Assembly: GCF_020880695.1 (NCBI RefSeq) | Contig: NZ_JAJIWO010000001.1 | Coordinates: 62,001 to 126,000 of the forward strand | Length of the DNA stretch: 64,000 nucleotides | Direction of reading: 5' to 3' | DNA from: Mucilaginibacter sp. UR6-11 | Lineage (GTDB): Bacteria > Bacteroidota > Bacteroidia > Sphingobacteriales > Sphingobacteriaceae | Shown: one piece after another, positions 16,989-24,004 of the stretch | How positions within the stretch are numbered: the stretch's first letter is position 1 | Layout: each line of letters begins with the position of its first letter | Program-made: the position numbers and the translations under genes | Notes under the pieces: model-generated | Seen by the model: the letters and a program-made list of their open reading frames with translations, nothing else | What the model was told of the DNA's origin: nothing | The model's database searches: none

Positions 16989-18173
16989 GTGACTGACGCA
17001 TTAAAAGCATATCACCAAAAAATAGCCGACGCCAGCGTCGAGGACATGGTGCTGAACATGGGGCCGCAGCATCCGTCGACTCACGGCGTTTTGCGGTTGG
17101 AGTTAATAACTGACGGCGAAATAGTTAAAGAGGTTATCCCCCACATGGGTTACCTGCATCGCTGTTTCGAAAAACATGCCGAGTCGCTTACCTACCAGCA
17201 AACTATTCCATTTACCGACAGGTTAGATTACCTGGCATCAATGAATAACAGCCATGCCTGGGTGATGGGGGTTGAGCGTATGCTGGGCATTGATCAGGAT
17301 ATCCCTAAACGTGTTGAATACATTCGGGTGCTGGTTTGCGAAATGAACCGTATTGCCTCGCATTTAATTGCGGTTGGTACCTATGGTATTGATATTGGCG
17401 CCTTTACTCCGTTTTTATGGCTGTTTAAAGATCGCGAACATATTATGGGGATGCTGGAATGGGCATCCGGCTCGCGCATGTTATATAACTATATTTGGGT
17501 GGGTGGGCTATTTTATGATTTGCCCGTTGGCTTTGAAGAGCGCTGCCGCGAGTTTATTAACTATTTTAAACCCAAAATGGTTGAGTTAAATCAACTATTA
17601 ACCGACAATCAGATATTCATCAGCCGCACCGCCAATGTTGGCGTATTGCCGAGGGATGTAGCCATTAACTACGGTTGCTCGGGCCCTATGCTGCGTGGAT
17701 CCGGCTTAAAATGGGATTTGCGCCGGATAGACGGCTACTCTGTTTATCCTGAACTTGATTTTGATATCCCCGTAGGCGCAGGACTAATGGGTACTGTTGG
17801 TGATTGTTGGGATAGATATAAAGTACGGATTGACGAAATAGAGCAATCACTAAAAATAATGGAGCAATGTCTTGATCGCCTGCAAAACGAGTTAAAACGC
17901 ACTGTCGATTTTGATCCGCGCGCCAAACTGCCGCGAAAGCTTACCCCAAAACCACAAGACTATTACATAAGATGCGAAGGCGCCAAAGGCGAACTTGGTT
18001 TTTATTTTATCCACAGCGACACCCGGTCTGAAATACCTTTCCGTGCCAAGGTACGTGCACCCAGCTTCAATAACCTGTCTGTATTGCCCGAGATAGCCAA
18101 AGGCGTTATGATAGCAGATTTAATTGCTATTGTTGGCAGTATTGACTTTGTTTTGGGGGAAGTGGACAGGTAA
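16989..18173 (+). CDS. nuoD: NADH-quinone oxidoreductase subunit D
   Basis: The 49-kDa-type subunit of complex I (394 residues), which forms the quinone pocket with Nuo[16 protein letters not shown] (25-39), [23 protein letters not shown] and the C-terminal DFVLGEVDR are typical. It starts with GTG, directly after the right inverted repeat of the cassette, and has no purine-rich ribosome binding site of its own, so translation may depend on coupling through the cassette gene or on the RNA stem. A terminator follows, so nuoE onward must lie elsewhere. Confidence 0.97.
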   Translation: MTDALKAYHQKIADASVEDMVLNMGPQHPSTHGVLRLELITDGEIVKEVIPHMGYLHRCFEKHAESLTYQQTIPFTDRLDYLASMNNSHAWVMGVERMLGIDQDIPKRVEYIRVLVCEMNRIASHLIAVGTYGIDIGAFTPFLWLFKDREHIMGMLEWASGSRMLYNYIWVGGLFYDLPVGFEERCREFINYFKPKMVELNQLLTDNQIFISRTANVGVLPRDVAINYGCSGPMLRGSGLKWDLRRIDGYSVYPELDFDIPVGAGLMGTVGDCWDRYKVRIDEIEQSLKIMEQCLDRLQNELKRTVDFDPRAKLPRKLTPKPQDYYIRCEGAKGELGFYFIHSDTRSEIPFRAKVRAPSFNNLSVLPEIAKGVMIADLIAIVGSIDFVLGEVDR

Positions 18174-18205
18174 CTCCTGTAGCCGACGACATATCCAGAT
18201 ACAAG

Positions 18206-18227
18206 AAAGGCGCTATAAGCGCCTTTT
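18206..18227. terminator. Terminator after nuoD
   Basis: Nine-base arms AAAGGCGCT and AGCGCCTTT (18206-18214, 18218-18226) with a short T run. It separates the convergent nuoD and trypsin-fusion genes. Confidence 0.75.
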
Positions 18228-18258
18228 CCCGTCCATAGGTAAATGGTGTATTTATTGA

Positions 18259-19356
18259 TTAATAAACTTTAACCATAAATACAAAGTTCTTTGCCTTAGC
18301 AGCTTTCTGCGCCTCGGTTAAACCGGCCAGCGTATTCTTTTTGCTTAAAACAATTTTGCTGTCCAAAGAATCAGCAGGTATATTTTTAATGGCATCCAGT
18401 AAATATTTTGCTTTTATGGCAAAATGCTCACCTTCAATGTGTGCCTCTTTTGAATCGGTAATCCCAATTACGTTTCCTTTGCTATCCCATAGCGGGCCGC
18501 CACTGTTACCCGGGTTAATAGGCATGGTAACCTTATAATGCAGGGTATCACCGTTTTGGCCAAATAATGATGACAATGAACCCGGTACATAAGCGGGGTA
18601 ACCATCCGGATAGCCATAAGTAGAGATCTGCTCGGCCAGGTTACTTTCTGCCCTTTTAAATGTATAAGGTATCGTACCCAATGGTTCAAAAGATTTATCA
18701 GTGATCTTTAAGATAGCTATATCATGCTGCGGCTCGCTGTATAAAACTTCTGCCTTATAAGTTATACCACTGGCACTTTGAACAGATACCGCGTTTACAC
18801 CATCCACAACGTGGTAATTGGTAGCAATTAATCCGCCTGAGGTAATAGCAAAACCGGTAGCGCTGGCACTGTATCTATCAGCAACGGGTTTTCCTTTTTC
18901 TGACTTGATAGCATTGATAGAGCGGCTTAAATTGGTATTTGACCGGTCAAGCCTGTCAACCTTGTTCTTCAGTTCTACAATTTTAGAGCTGTCGTTATTA
19001 TTTAATTTACCGGTAAATAACAAAGCACTTAAAACTGCAAATATAGCTACCGACGCTGCCACAGATATTTTTGAATGATGATTGCGCCATAGCTGAACGA
19101 TCCATACCGGATGCACCATCAGGTTTTCTTTTAACGTATGGACGTCAATCTCGTCATGTATAGCGTTTAAACGGCTCTCCAGCTCAACACGCTCGCCATA
19201 TTGCTTAAGCAGGTTGGTAAAAAGTTTATGTTCAACAACTTTTCCATCCACCTCTGCATTTTCTTTGCGCAGCAATTCAAATTTCTTACGCTCATCGGCC
19301 TTCATTTCGCCGTTAAGGTAACGTTCAATTACTTCTAAAAGTTGATTATCGCTCAT
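18259..19356 (-). CDS. Anti-sigma-like domain fused to a membrane helix and trypsin-like (HtrA-type) protease
   Basis: A 365-residue membrane-anchored protease. Residues 1-90 form a cytoplasmic helical domain with YLNGEMKADERKKFELLRKENAEV, the usual start of Bacteroidota anti-sigma factors. A transmembrane helix (97-116) and a short coiled coil (about 123-152) follow. Residues 160-320 are a trypsin-like domain with a full triad, His182 (ATNYHVVDG), Asp212 (QHDIAILKI) and Ser285 (NPGNSGGPL). There is no PDZ domain. The gene lies 14 bases after an ECF sigma gene and has a GGAG ribosome binding site that fixes the start at 19356. I infer that it holds the sigma factor and couples release to an envelope signal. 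Confidence 0.88.
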   Translation of the reverse strand: MSDNQLLEVIERYLNGEMKADERKKFELLRKENAEVDGKVVEHKLFTNLLKQYGERVELESRLNAIHDEIDVHTLKENLMVHPVWIVQLWRNHHSKISVAASVAIFAVLSALLFTGKLNNNDSSKIVELKNKVDRLDRSNTNLSRSINAIKSEKGKPVADRYSASATGFAITSGGLIATNYHVVDGVNAVSVQSASGITYKAEVLYSEPQHDIAILKITDKSFEPLGTIPYTFKRAESNLAEQISTYGYPDGYPAYVPGSLSSLFGQNGDTLHYKVTMPINPGNSGGPLWDSKGNVIGITDSKEAHIEGEHFAIKAKYLLDAIKNIPADSLDSKIVLSKKNTLAGLTEAQKAAKAKNFVFMVKVY

Positions 19357-19370
19357 TTTCTTACTCCTTC

Positions 19371-19943
19371 TTATTTCTGCTGAAAAAACAACTTCTTCAG
19401 CCTTTGCAGGCATTTATATTTTTGCGTTTTGGCATTATCTGCATTGGTATAGCCAAAACGTTCGCAGATATCCTGCATTGATCTGTTGTGTATATAAAAG
19501 TCTTCCATAATGGTTTTACACGGCTCGCCTAACAACTGTAATGCACTTTCCATTTTTACAAACTGCACATTCCGGTCATTATGTTGCTCAGCTTCATCTT
19601 CCTCAATCGGCAGATATTCCTGAAAATCCCTGATATCCCCGCCATAGCGGTTAATCTGGGTCAGCCTTTTTAACCAAAGCCTTCTGCAAATTGAATAAAT
19701 GTAAGTTTTAAGCTTACTGCTTAACTCAAAATCCCCGGCTTTAACTTTATTATAAAGAACTATTATGGCTTCCTGGTAAATATCCTTAGCATCATCTACA
19801 TTGCCGTTATTATTAATAATCAGTTGTAATACCATCGGAAAATATGCCGTATACAATCGTTTTAAGGCGCTTTCCGAATTATTTAGTATCCCAAGAATAA
19901 CTTCGCTGTCTGTTGGCGTTGAATCTTTTAGCTGTTTACTCAC
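19371..19943 (-). CDS. ECF-type RNA polymerase sigma factor
   Basis: A 190-residue sigma-70 family protein. Region 2 is at about 30-95 (YTAYFPMVLQLI, DAKDIYQEAIIVLYNKVKAGDFELSSKLKTYIYSICRRLW) and region 4 at about 125-185 (LQLLGEPCKTIMEDFYIHNRSMQDICERFGYTNADNAKTQKYKCLQRLKKLF). The DA[D/K]NAKTQKYKCL phrase is common in Bacteroidota sigma factors that sit beside HtrA-like anti-sigma proteins. It starts with GTG and is the first gene of a two-gene unit with the protease fusion. It diverges from the KDT lipoprotein genes, which are candidate targets. Confidence 0.92.
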   Translation of the reverse strand: MSKQLKDSTPTDSEVILGILNNSESALKRLYTAYFPMVLQLIINNNGNVDDAKDIYQEAIIVLYNKVKAGDFELSSKLKTYIYSICRRLWLKRLTQINRYGGDIRDFQEYLPIEEDEAEQHNDRNVQFVKMESALQLLGEPCKTIMEDFYIHNRSMQDICERFGYTNADNAKTQKYKCLQRLKKLFFQQK

Positions 19944-20180
19944 TAGTCTATATACATTACTTAATACTATTTATAACAAATGGTAACCCATTGTTGTAAT
20001 AAAAATCTAAATTAAATAATTATTGCGGTTGGCAGTTTTATAATTTCGGCAGTATAACATCACAAACAAATAACCCTTTCATTTGCAAACAGTTAAAATA
20101 CCATAATAAATTGTTTGGCATGTTTAATGCATATGGGTTATATTATTAAAACACTTATCAATATTTAATTAGCAAAAACC

Positions 20181-20429
20181 ATGAAAAGCACTTTAAAAAA
20201 CAGCCTTGTGGCTTTAGCAATTGCCGCTTCATTTGCGGCCTGTAAAGGTAAAGGATCTGCAGCTGTTGATTCCGTAAAAACCGATTCGTCGTCCACCACA
20301 TTAATAACCGATACCACCAAAAAAGACACCAATTCTATGATTCCGGATTCTTTAAAAAAGGACACAAACGTTAATACAAAAAAAACAGAGGTTAAAACAA
20401 AAACAACCGAGATCAAAAAGAAGCCCTGA
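20181..20429 (+). CDS. KDT-rich small lipoprotein 1
   Basis: An 82-residue lipoprotein with signal MKSTLKNSLVALAIAASFAA-C (Cys21). The mature part is low complexity, made of DSVKTDSS, DTTKKDT and KKTEVKTKTTEIKKK phrases, with alternating Lys, Asp, Thr and Ser and no hydrophobic core. It is the first of three tandem paralogues and the longest. It starts 237 bases from the divergent ECF sigma gene and ends at a remarkable perfect palindrome. Such proteins are probably disordered, surface- or periplasm-facing tethers; no function is known to me. Confidence 0.8.
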   Translation: MKSTLKNSLVALAIAASFAACKGKGSAAVDSVKTDSSSTTLITDTTKKDTNSMIPDSLKKDTNVNTKKTEVKTKTTEIKKKP

Positions 20430-20443
20430 TAATTTACCTGTTT

Positions 20444-20495
20444 AACCAACAAAAAAAAGACAAGCTAAATTTAGCTTGTCTTTTTTTTGTTGGTT
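20444..20495. terminator. Perfect 52-bp palindromic terminator
   Basis: Two 26-base arms match perfectly with no spacer. Each contains eight A (or T) residues beside GACAAGCTAAA. The eight T in the right arm follow the GC-bearing core, so it works as a strong terminator in both directions. Perfect arms of this length are unusual for a terminator. Confidence 0.9.
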
Positions 20496-20626
20496 GCCAA
20501 TTGAAGTTTATAATATTTGTATTTTTATGGCTATATTAGTGCCGCATTTATAAACATATGTAACTTTTTATAAACGCATTATGTAAAAAGGTAATATTCA
20601 CATTTATTTAAACCCAACAACACACA

Positions 20627-20827
20627 ATGAAAAATTTATTCAAAATTACCCTGGTAGCTTTAACCGTTGTATCATTTGCAGCCTGCAAAGGTAAATCTAC
20701 CGCTACTACAGATTCTGTAAAAGTTGACTCAACTAAAAAAGACACCACAGTTAAAGTTGACACAACCAAAAAAGACACCGTTAAGACTACAACAACCGTA
20801 AAAAAAGATTCTACTAAAAAAATGTAA
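20627..20827 (+). CDS. KDT-rich small lipoprotein 2
   Basis: A 66-residue paralogue of the preceding gene. The signal peptide MKNLFKITLVALTVVSFAA-C gives Cys20 as the lipidated residue. The tail repeats DSVKVDSTKKDTTVKVDTTKKDT and ends KKDSTKKM, the same ending as the third copy. It has its own upstream region and its own terminator, so each copy is probably a separate transcription unit. An AAAAGGTAATA motif 31 bases before the ATG is shared with the third gene's upstream region. Confidence 0.8.
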   Translation: MKNLFKITLVALTVVSFAACKGKSTATTDSVKVDSTKKDTTVKVDTTKKDTVKTTTTVKKDSTKKM

Positions 20828-20850
20828 TCTTTTAGCTTAAAGCTAAAGTG

Positions 20851-20883
20851 AGGTCGTTATTTAAATAACGACCTTTTTTTTTG
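20851..20883. terminator. Terminator after KDT lipoprotein 2
   Basis: A perfect 24-bp palindrome (half-site AGGTCGTTATTT, 20851-20874) followed by nine T. A smaller hairpin TTTAGCTT/AAGCTAAA at 20831-20847 precedes it. Confidence 0.9.
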
Positions 20884-21072
20884 CCATCTGACCAGGTCTT
20901 CCACGGTTACAACAACTATAAATTAATACCGAAAAAAATAAATTTTGCATCTTTTATAGCTGATTATTAGTTTTTTATCAAAAGGTAATACATTATTTTA
21001 CAAATAGCGGGTTACCTTTTGCCGTTTATTGTATTAATAACAAAACTATATAGTCACTTTAAAAATTTTAAC

Positions 21073-21255
21073 ATGAAAAATTCATTCAAAATCGCCGCTA
21101 TCGCTTTAGTTATGGCTTCTTTCGTTGCTTGCAAAGGTTCAAGCACTACTACTACAGATTCAGTTAAAACTGATTCAGTAAAAACTGACACTACTAAAGT
21201 TGTTGATACAACTAAAGTTGATACAGTAAAAAAAGACACTACTAAAAAAATGTAA
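21073..21255 (+). CDS. KDT-rich small lipoprotein 3
   Basis: A 60-residue third paralogue, lipidated at Cys20 (MKNSFKIAAIALVMASFVA-C). The tail consists of DSVKTDSVKTDTTKVVDTTK-type units and ends KKDTTKKM. I start it at 21073, where the paralogous N-terminus begins; the frame extends 18 codons upstream without similarity. Upstream lie inverted copies of AAAAGGTAA (20980-20988 and 21012-21020). The three copies share signal peptide layout and tail composition but differ in length, as expected from repeat expansion and contraction. Confidence 0.8.
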   Translation: MKNSFKIAAIALVMASFVACKGSSTTTTDSVKTDSVKTDTTKVVDTTKVDTVKKDTTKKM

Positions 21256-21272
21256 TCTTTGATGATCACAAA

Positions 21273-21311
21273 TAAAAAGGCCTCCCGGTTTACCGCGGAG
21301 GCCTTTTTATT
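21273..21311. terminator. Bidirectional terminator after KDT lipoprotein 3
   Basis: Arms TAAAAAGGCCTCC and GGAGGCCTTTTTA (21273-21285, 21297-21309) flank a short loop. It separates this gene from the convergent PA2169-type gene. Confidence 0.9.
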
Positions 21312-21332
21312 TAACCGGAATTTTACCGGAAA

Positions 21333-21791
21333 TTAGTCGTTCGATACTGAATCACGCAATGCTTTGATCTCATCATGCGATTGTGATAAAATTGCCTGTT
21401 GGTCATTCAGTATATCCCTGATAAAAGCAGGCAGGTGTTCTTCGTTTAAAGCTGATTGATAAGCCTTCTTAATAGCGTCTTCGCCAAACTCGCACTCTTC
21501 TAAAATGCTTTTTTCGCTATGTCCCGAGAAAGCAGCCTTAACTTCAAGCCAGGTACGATGGATAGTACCGCTTACCGTTGTGGTGTTATCTGCATCATTG
21601 CCCAGTACCTGGATTTCTTCAGTCAGGGTCGATTTAAATTGCTGGCTCTCCAATATCTTATTATTAAAAACAGATACCAATTCGGCGTCATCTTTAGTTT
21701 CCTTTATGGCGCTTTCATAACCTCTGATACGGTCATTGTTAATTTGAACCAGGTCGTTCAATGTTTCGATTGTTGCTTTATTGTTTTCCAT
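21333..21791 (-). CDS. PA2169-type four-helix-bundle protein (DUF2383)
   Basis: A 152-residue helical protein of the ferritin-like DUF2383 family. The phrases TIETLNDLVQINNDRIRGYESAIKE near the N-terminus and EDAIKKAYQSALNE in the third helix are typical of PA2169-type proteins. They are often found beside stress and envelope genes in Bacteroidota, but their activity is unknown. It has no signal peptide. It is convergent with the KDT lipoproteins and lies just downstream of a tiny lipoprotein gene on the same strand. Confidence 0.88.
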   Translation of the reverse strand: MENNKATIETLNDLVQINNDRIRGYESAIKETKDDAELVSVFNNKILESQQFKSTLTEEIQVLGNDADNTTTVSGTIHRTWLEVKAAFSGHSEKSILEECEFGEDAIKKAYQSALNEEHLPAFIRDILNDQQAILSQSHDEIKALRDSVSND

Positions 21792-21876
21792 TTTTATAGT
21801 TATTTAATTATACAGGATATAACTAAAAGCGGGCCAAAGTAACCCGGTTTAAATTAAATATCAAAAGCGTAAAAAT

Positions 21877-22047
21877 TTATTTGCCGCCACCGGTAAACAT
21901 GGAAAAAATCCATATAATAATACCAATTACTACAATTACGGCTAAAATACCTACAACGGCGCCGGCTTTAAATATACCGGTGATAACAGAGCATCCGCTT
22001 AGGGCAATCATTGCCAAAACGATAAGGGAAATGTTTAATTTTTTCAT
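21877..22047 (-). CDS. Tiny membrane lipoprotein
   Basis: A 56-residue protein found by reading the minus strand from the ATG at 22045-22047. The N-terminus MKKLNISLIVLAMIALSG-C gives a lipidated Cys19, and a second hydrophobic helix (about residues 28-52, rich in Val and Ile) is followed by a short GGGK tail. Similar small proteins with this layout are common in Bacteroidota and sometimes misnamed as phosphatidate cytidylyltransferase; there is no catalytic domain here. It is 85 bases upstream of the PA2169-type gene in the same direction. Confidence 0.7.
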   Translation of the reverse strand: MKKLNISLIVLAMIALSGCSVITGIFKAGAVVGILAVIVVIGIIIWIFSMFTGGGK

Positions 22048-22228
22048 GGTTTAAAGTGTTTCCAACTTATATGCAATAACTAAGCCTATCAGCTAAATAA
22101 TAAAATTAGCTTTATGCGGCCTAATTTGCCCGGCTATAATGTATAGCAATAGGTACACACCATCCTTTATTTAGAAATTGATTTATAACTGACGGATAAA
22201 TTAAGGCAGATAGCTATTTTTACCGGCT

Positions 22229-23734
22229 ATGGTGCTTCCTGTATTTTCTGCGGACAAAATCTCTGTCAGGTTTTTAAATAACGTTTTGTTTAGCAACTTA
22301 AACTTCCATATAACCAAGGGCCAAAGCTGGGCGCTGACAGGCGAAAGCGGATCCGGCAAAAGCGCCTTATTACAAACCATAGCCGGTAATTTTAATATAA
22401 CCGGCGGCGAAATCAGGTACCACTTTTTTGAGGACTACCTGCAACAGCATCCGGATAACCCCGGGCATTTTACCCATCATCAATTAATTGCGCTGGTTGA
22501 AGCTAAGCATCATTTTAAAAACCTGTCAAACACCGGCGATTTTTATTACCAGCAACGCTATAATTCTTCGGACAGTGAAGACGCCCTGACGGTTGAGGCC
22601 TACCTGCATACCATAAAGCCCGCGCCGCAACCCAATATTTACTGGCATTTTGATAAGATCATTACCACCCTAAAGCTCGACCAGTTGAGTAAGAAAGAAT
22701 TGATCAAGCTGTCAAACGGCGAAACCAAACGGCTAAGGATAGCAGCGGCATTAATGAAAAATCCGGTCCTCCTATTATTAGACAGCCCTTTAACCGGCCT
22801 TGATGTGCAAACCCGGCAGGAGTTTAACGCTATAATTACCGAGATAACGGCTTCGGGCATTACCGTAGTGATGGCAACATCACCCTATGAGATACCTGAC
22901 TCCATAACCAATGTGGCTGTTTTAAAAAACGGCGTCATTACCCACACGGTTGGCAAAGCCGATTTTACCCCGCAACTGGTTGAACAATACCAGGCCGACA
23001 ACATTGACAAAGCCGAACTAAGCTCATTACTTCATACCAACAACTCGGTACACGACTACCGAAAAATCATCAGCATGAACAAGGTGCATGTAAAATACGG
23101 CACCAACGTTATTTTAAATGATATAGACTGGCAGGTTAATCCCGGCGACAGGTGGGCCCTGCTGGGTCATAACGGTGCGGGTAAATCAACCTTGTTAAGT
23201 TTAATCAACGGCGACAACCCGCAGGCTTACGCTAATGACATTATCCTGTTTGATAAAAAACGCGGCAGCGGCGAGAGCATCTGGGATATTAAAAAGAAAA
23301 TAGGCTTCGTATCGCCAGAGCTGCACCAGTATTTCCCGGTGGATAACAGTTGCCTGCAGGTAATTGAATCAGGCTATTACGATACCCTGGGATTATTCAG
23401 GCCCGGCAGCAAGGAAAAAGCCGAAGTTGCCCTGCGCTGGATGAAGGCCCTGGAGATTGATAAATACGCCCGGGTCTTGCTCAAAAACATCCCCGCCAGC
23501 GCGCAGCGTTTATGCCTGCTGGCCCGGGCGCTGATAAAGAACCCTCCCCTGCTCATTTTTGATGAACCCTGCCAGGGTATGGACAGCCACCAGCAGCAGC
23601 ACTTTAAAAACCTGGTGGATACTATTTGCAGTTTAAGCAAGGTTACGCTGATCTATGTTACGCATTACCAGCATGAGATCCCTGAGAGCGTGGATAAGGT
23701 CTTGAAACTGGAGAAGGGCCATGTGGTGAATTAA
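22229..23734 (+). CDS. modF: ModF-like protein with two ABC ATPase domains
   Basis: A 501-residue soluble protein with two tandem ABC domains and no membrane part, the layout of ModF/PhrA. Domain 1 has Walker A GESGSGKS (38-45), signature LSNGETKR (161-168) and LLLLDSPLTGLD, where the catalytic Glu is Ser186. Domain 2 has GHNGAGKS (313-320), a degenerate signature (PASAQRLCLL) and an intact LLIFDEP. In a head-to-tail pair, one site would be fully consensus and the other doubly degenerate. No modABC genes are nearby, so a molybdate link is only inferred from the family name. Confidence 0.8.
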   Translation: MVLPVFSADKISVRFLNNVLFSNLNFHITKGQSWALTGESGSGKSALLQTIAGNFNITGGEIRYHFFEDYLQQHPDNPGHFTHHQLIALVEAKHHFKNLSNTGDFYYQQRYNSSDSEDALTVEAYLHTIKPAPQPNIYWHFDKIITTLKLDQLSKKELIKLSNGETKRLRIAAALMKNPVLLLLDSPLTGLDVQTRQEFNAIITEITASGITVVMATSPYEIPDSITNVAVLKNGVITHTVGKADFTPQLVEQYQADNIDKAELSSLLHTNNSVHDYRKIISMNKVHVKYGTNVILNDIDWQVNPGDRWALLGHNGAGKSTLLSLINGDNPQAYANDIILFDKKRGSGESIWDIKKKIGFVSPELHQYFPVDNSCLQVIESGYYDTLGLFRPGSKEKAEVALRWMKALEIDKYARVLLKNIPASAQRLCLLARALIKNPPLLIFDEPCQGMDSHQQQHFKNLVDTICSLSKVTLIYVTHYQHEIPESVDKVLKLEKGHVVN

Positions 23735-23736
23735 CC

Positions 23737-23838
23737 GGGTGTTCCACTTTGCGTGAGCGGAACGAAGCGGAACACCCGGAACACTCCGGAACACCCTTTT
23801 TTCTATTTGGAACACCATAATAGTTAAGCGGAACACCA
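23737..23838. repeat. Array of six GGAACAC motifs
   Basis: One inverted copy (GGGTGTTCC, 23737-23745) is followed by five direct copies of GGAACAC beginning at 23769, 23778, 23788, 23809 and 23830. The inverted copy and the first direct copy form a hairpin with 9-10 bp arms. The array starts 3 bases after the modF stop. A similar array with GGATCA is at 46678-46893. Function unknown. Confidence 0.75.
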
Positions 23839-23992
23839 CATTAGTTAAGAAAGTTAACCAGGAACGCACTGACAACCTGTTGTCACCAACATTAATTAAA
23901 AATCTGTTCGAATATCCCAAGCCGACTGTCACCTCAATATAAAAATCAGCATAATCAGTTAATCATATAAATCAGCGGTTCAGACAATATTG

Positions 23993-24000
23993 TATATTTG
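23993..24000 (+). promoter_or_regulatory. Bacteroidota -7 promoter element for mqnC (leaderless)
   Basis: TATATTTG fits TAnnTTTG and ends four bases before the ATG at 24005, so the mRNA should have almost no leader. Confidence 0.5.
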
Positions 24001-24004
24001 CTTT

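Noticed and set aside
23737..23838. CRISPR array
   Set aside because: The repeat unit is only seven to nine bases, spacers are unequal and there are no cas genes; one copy is inverted.
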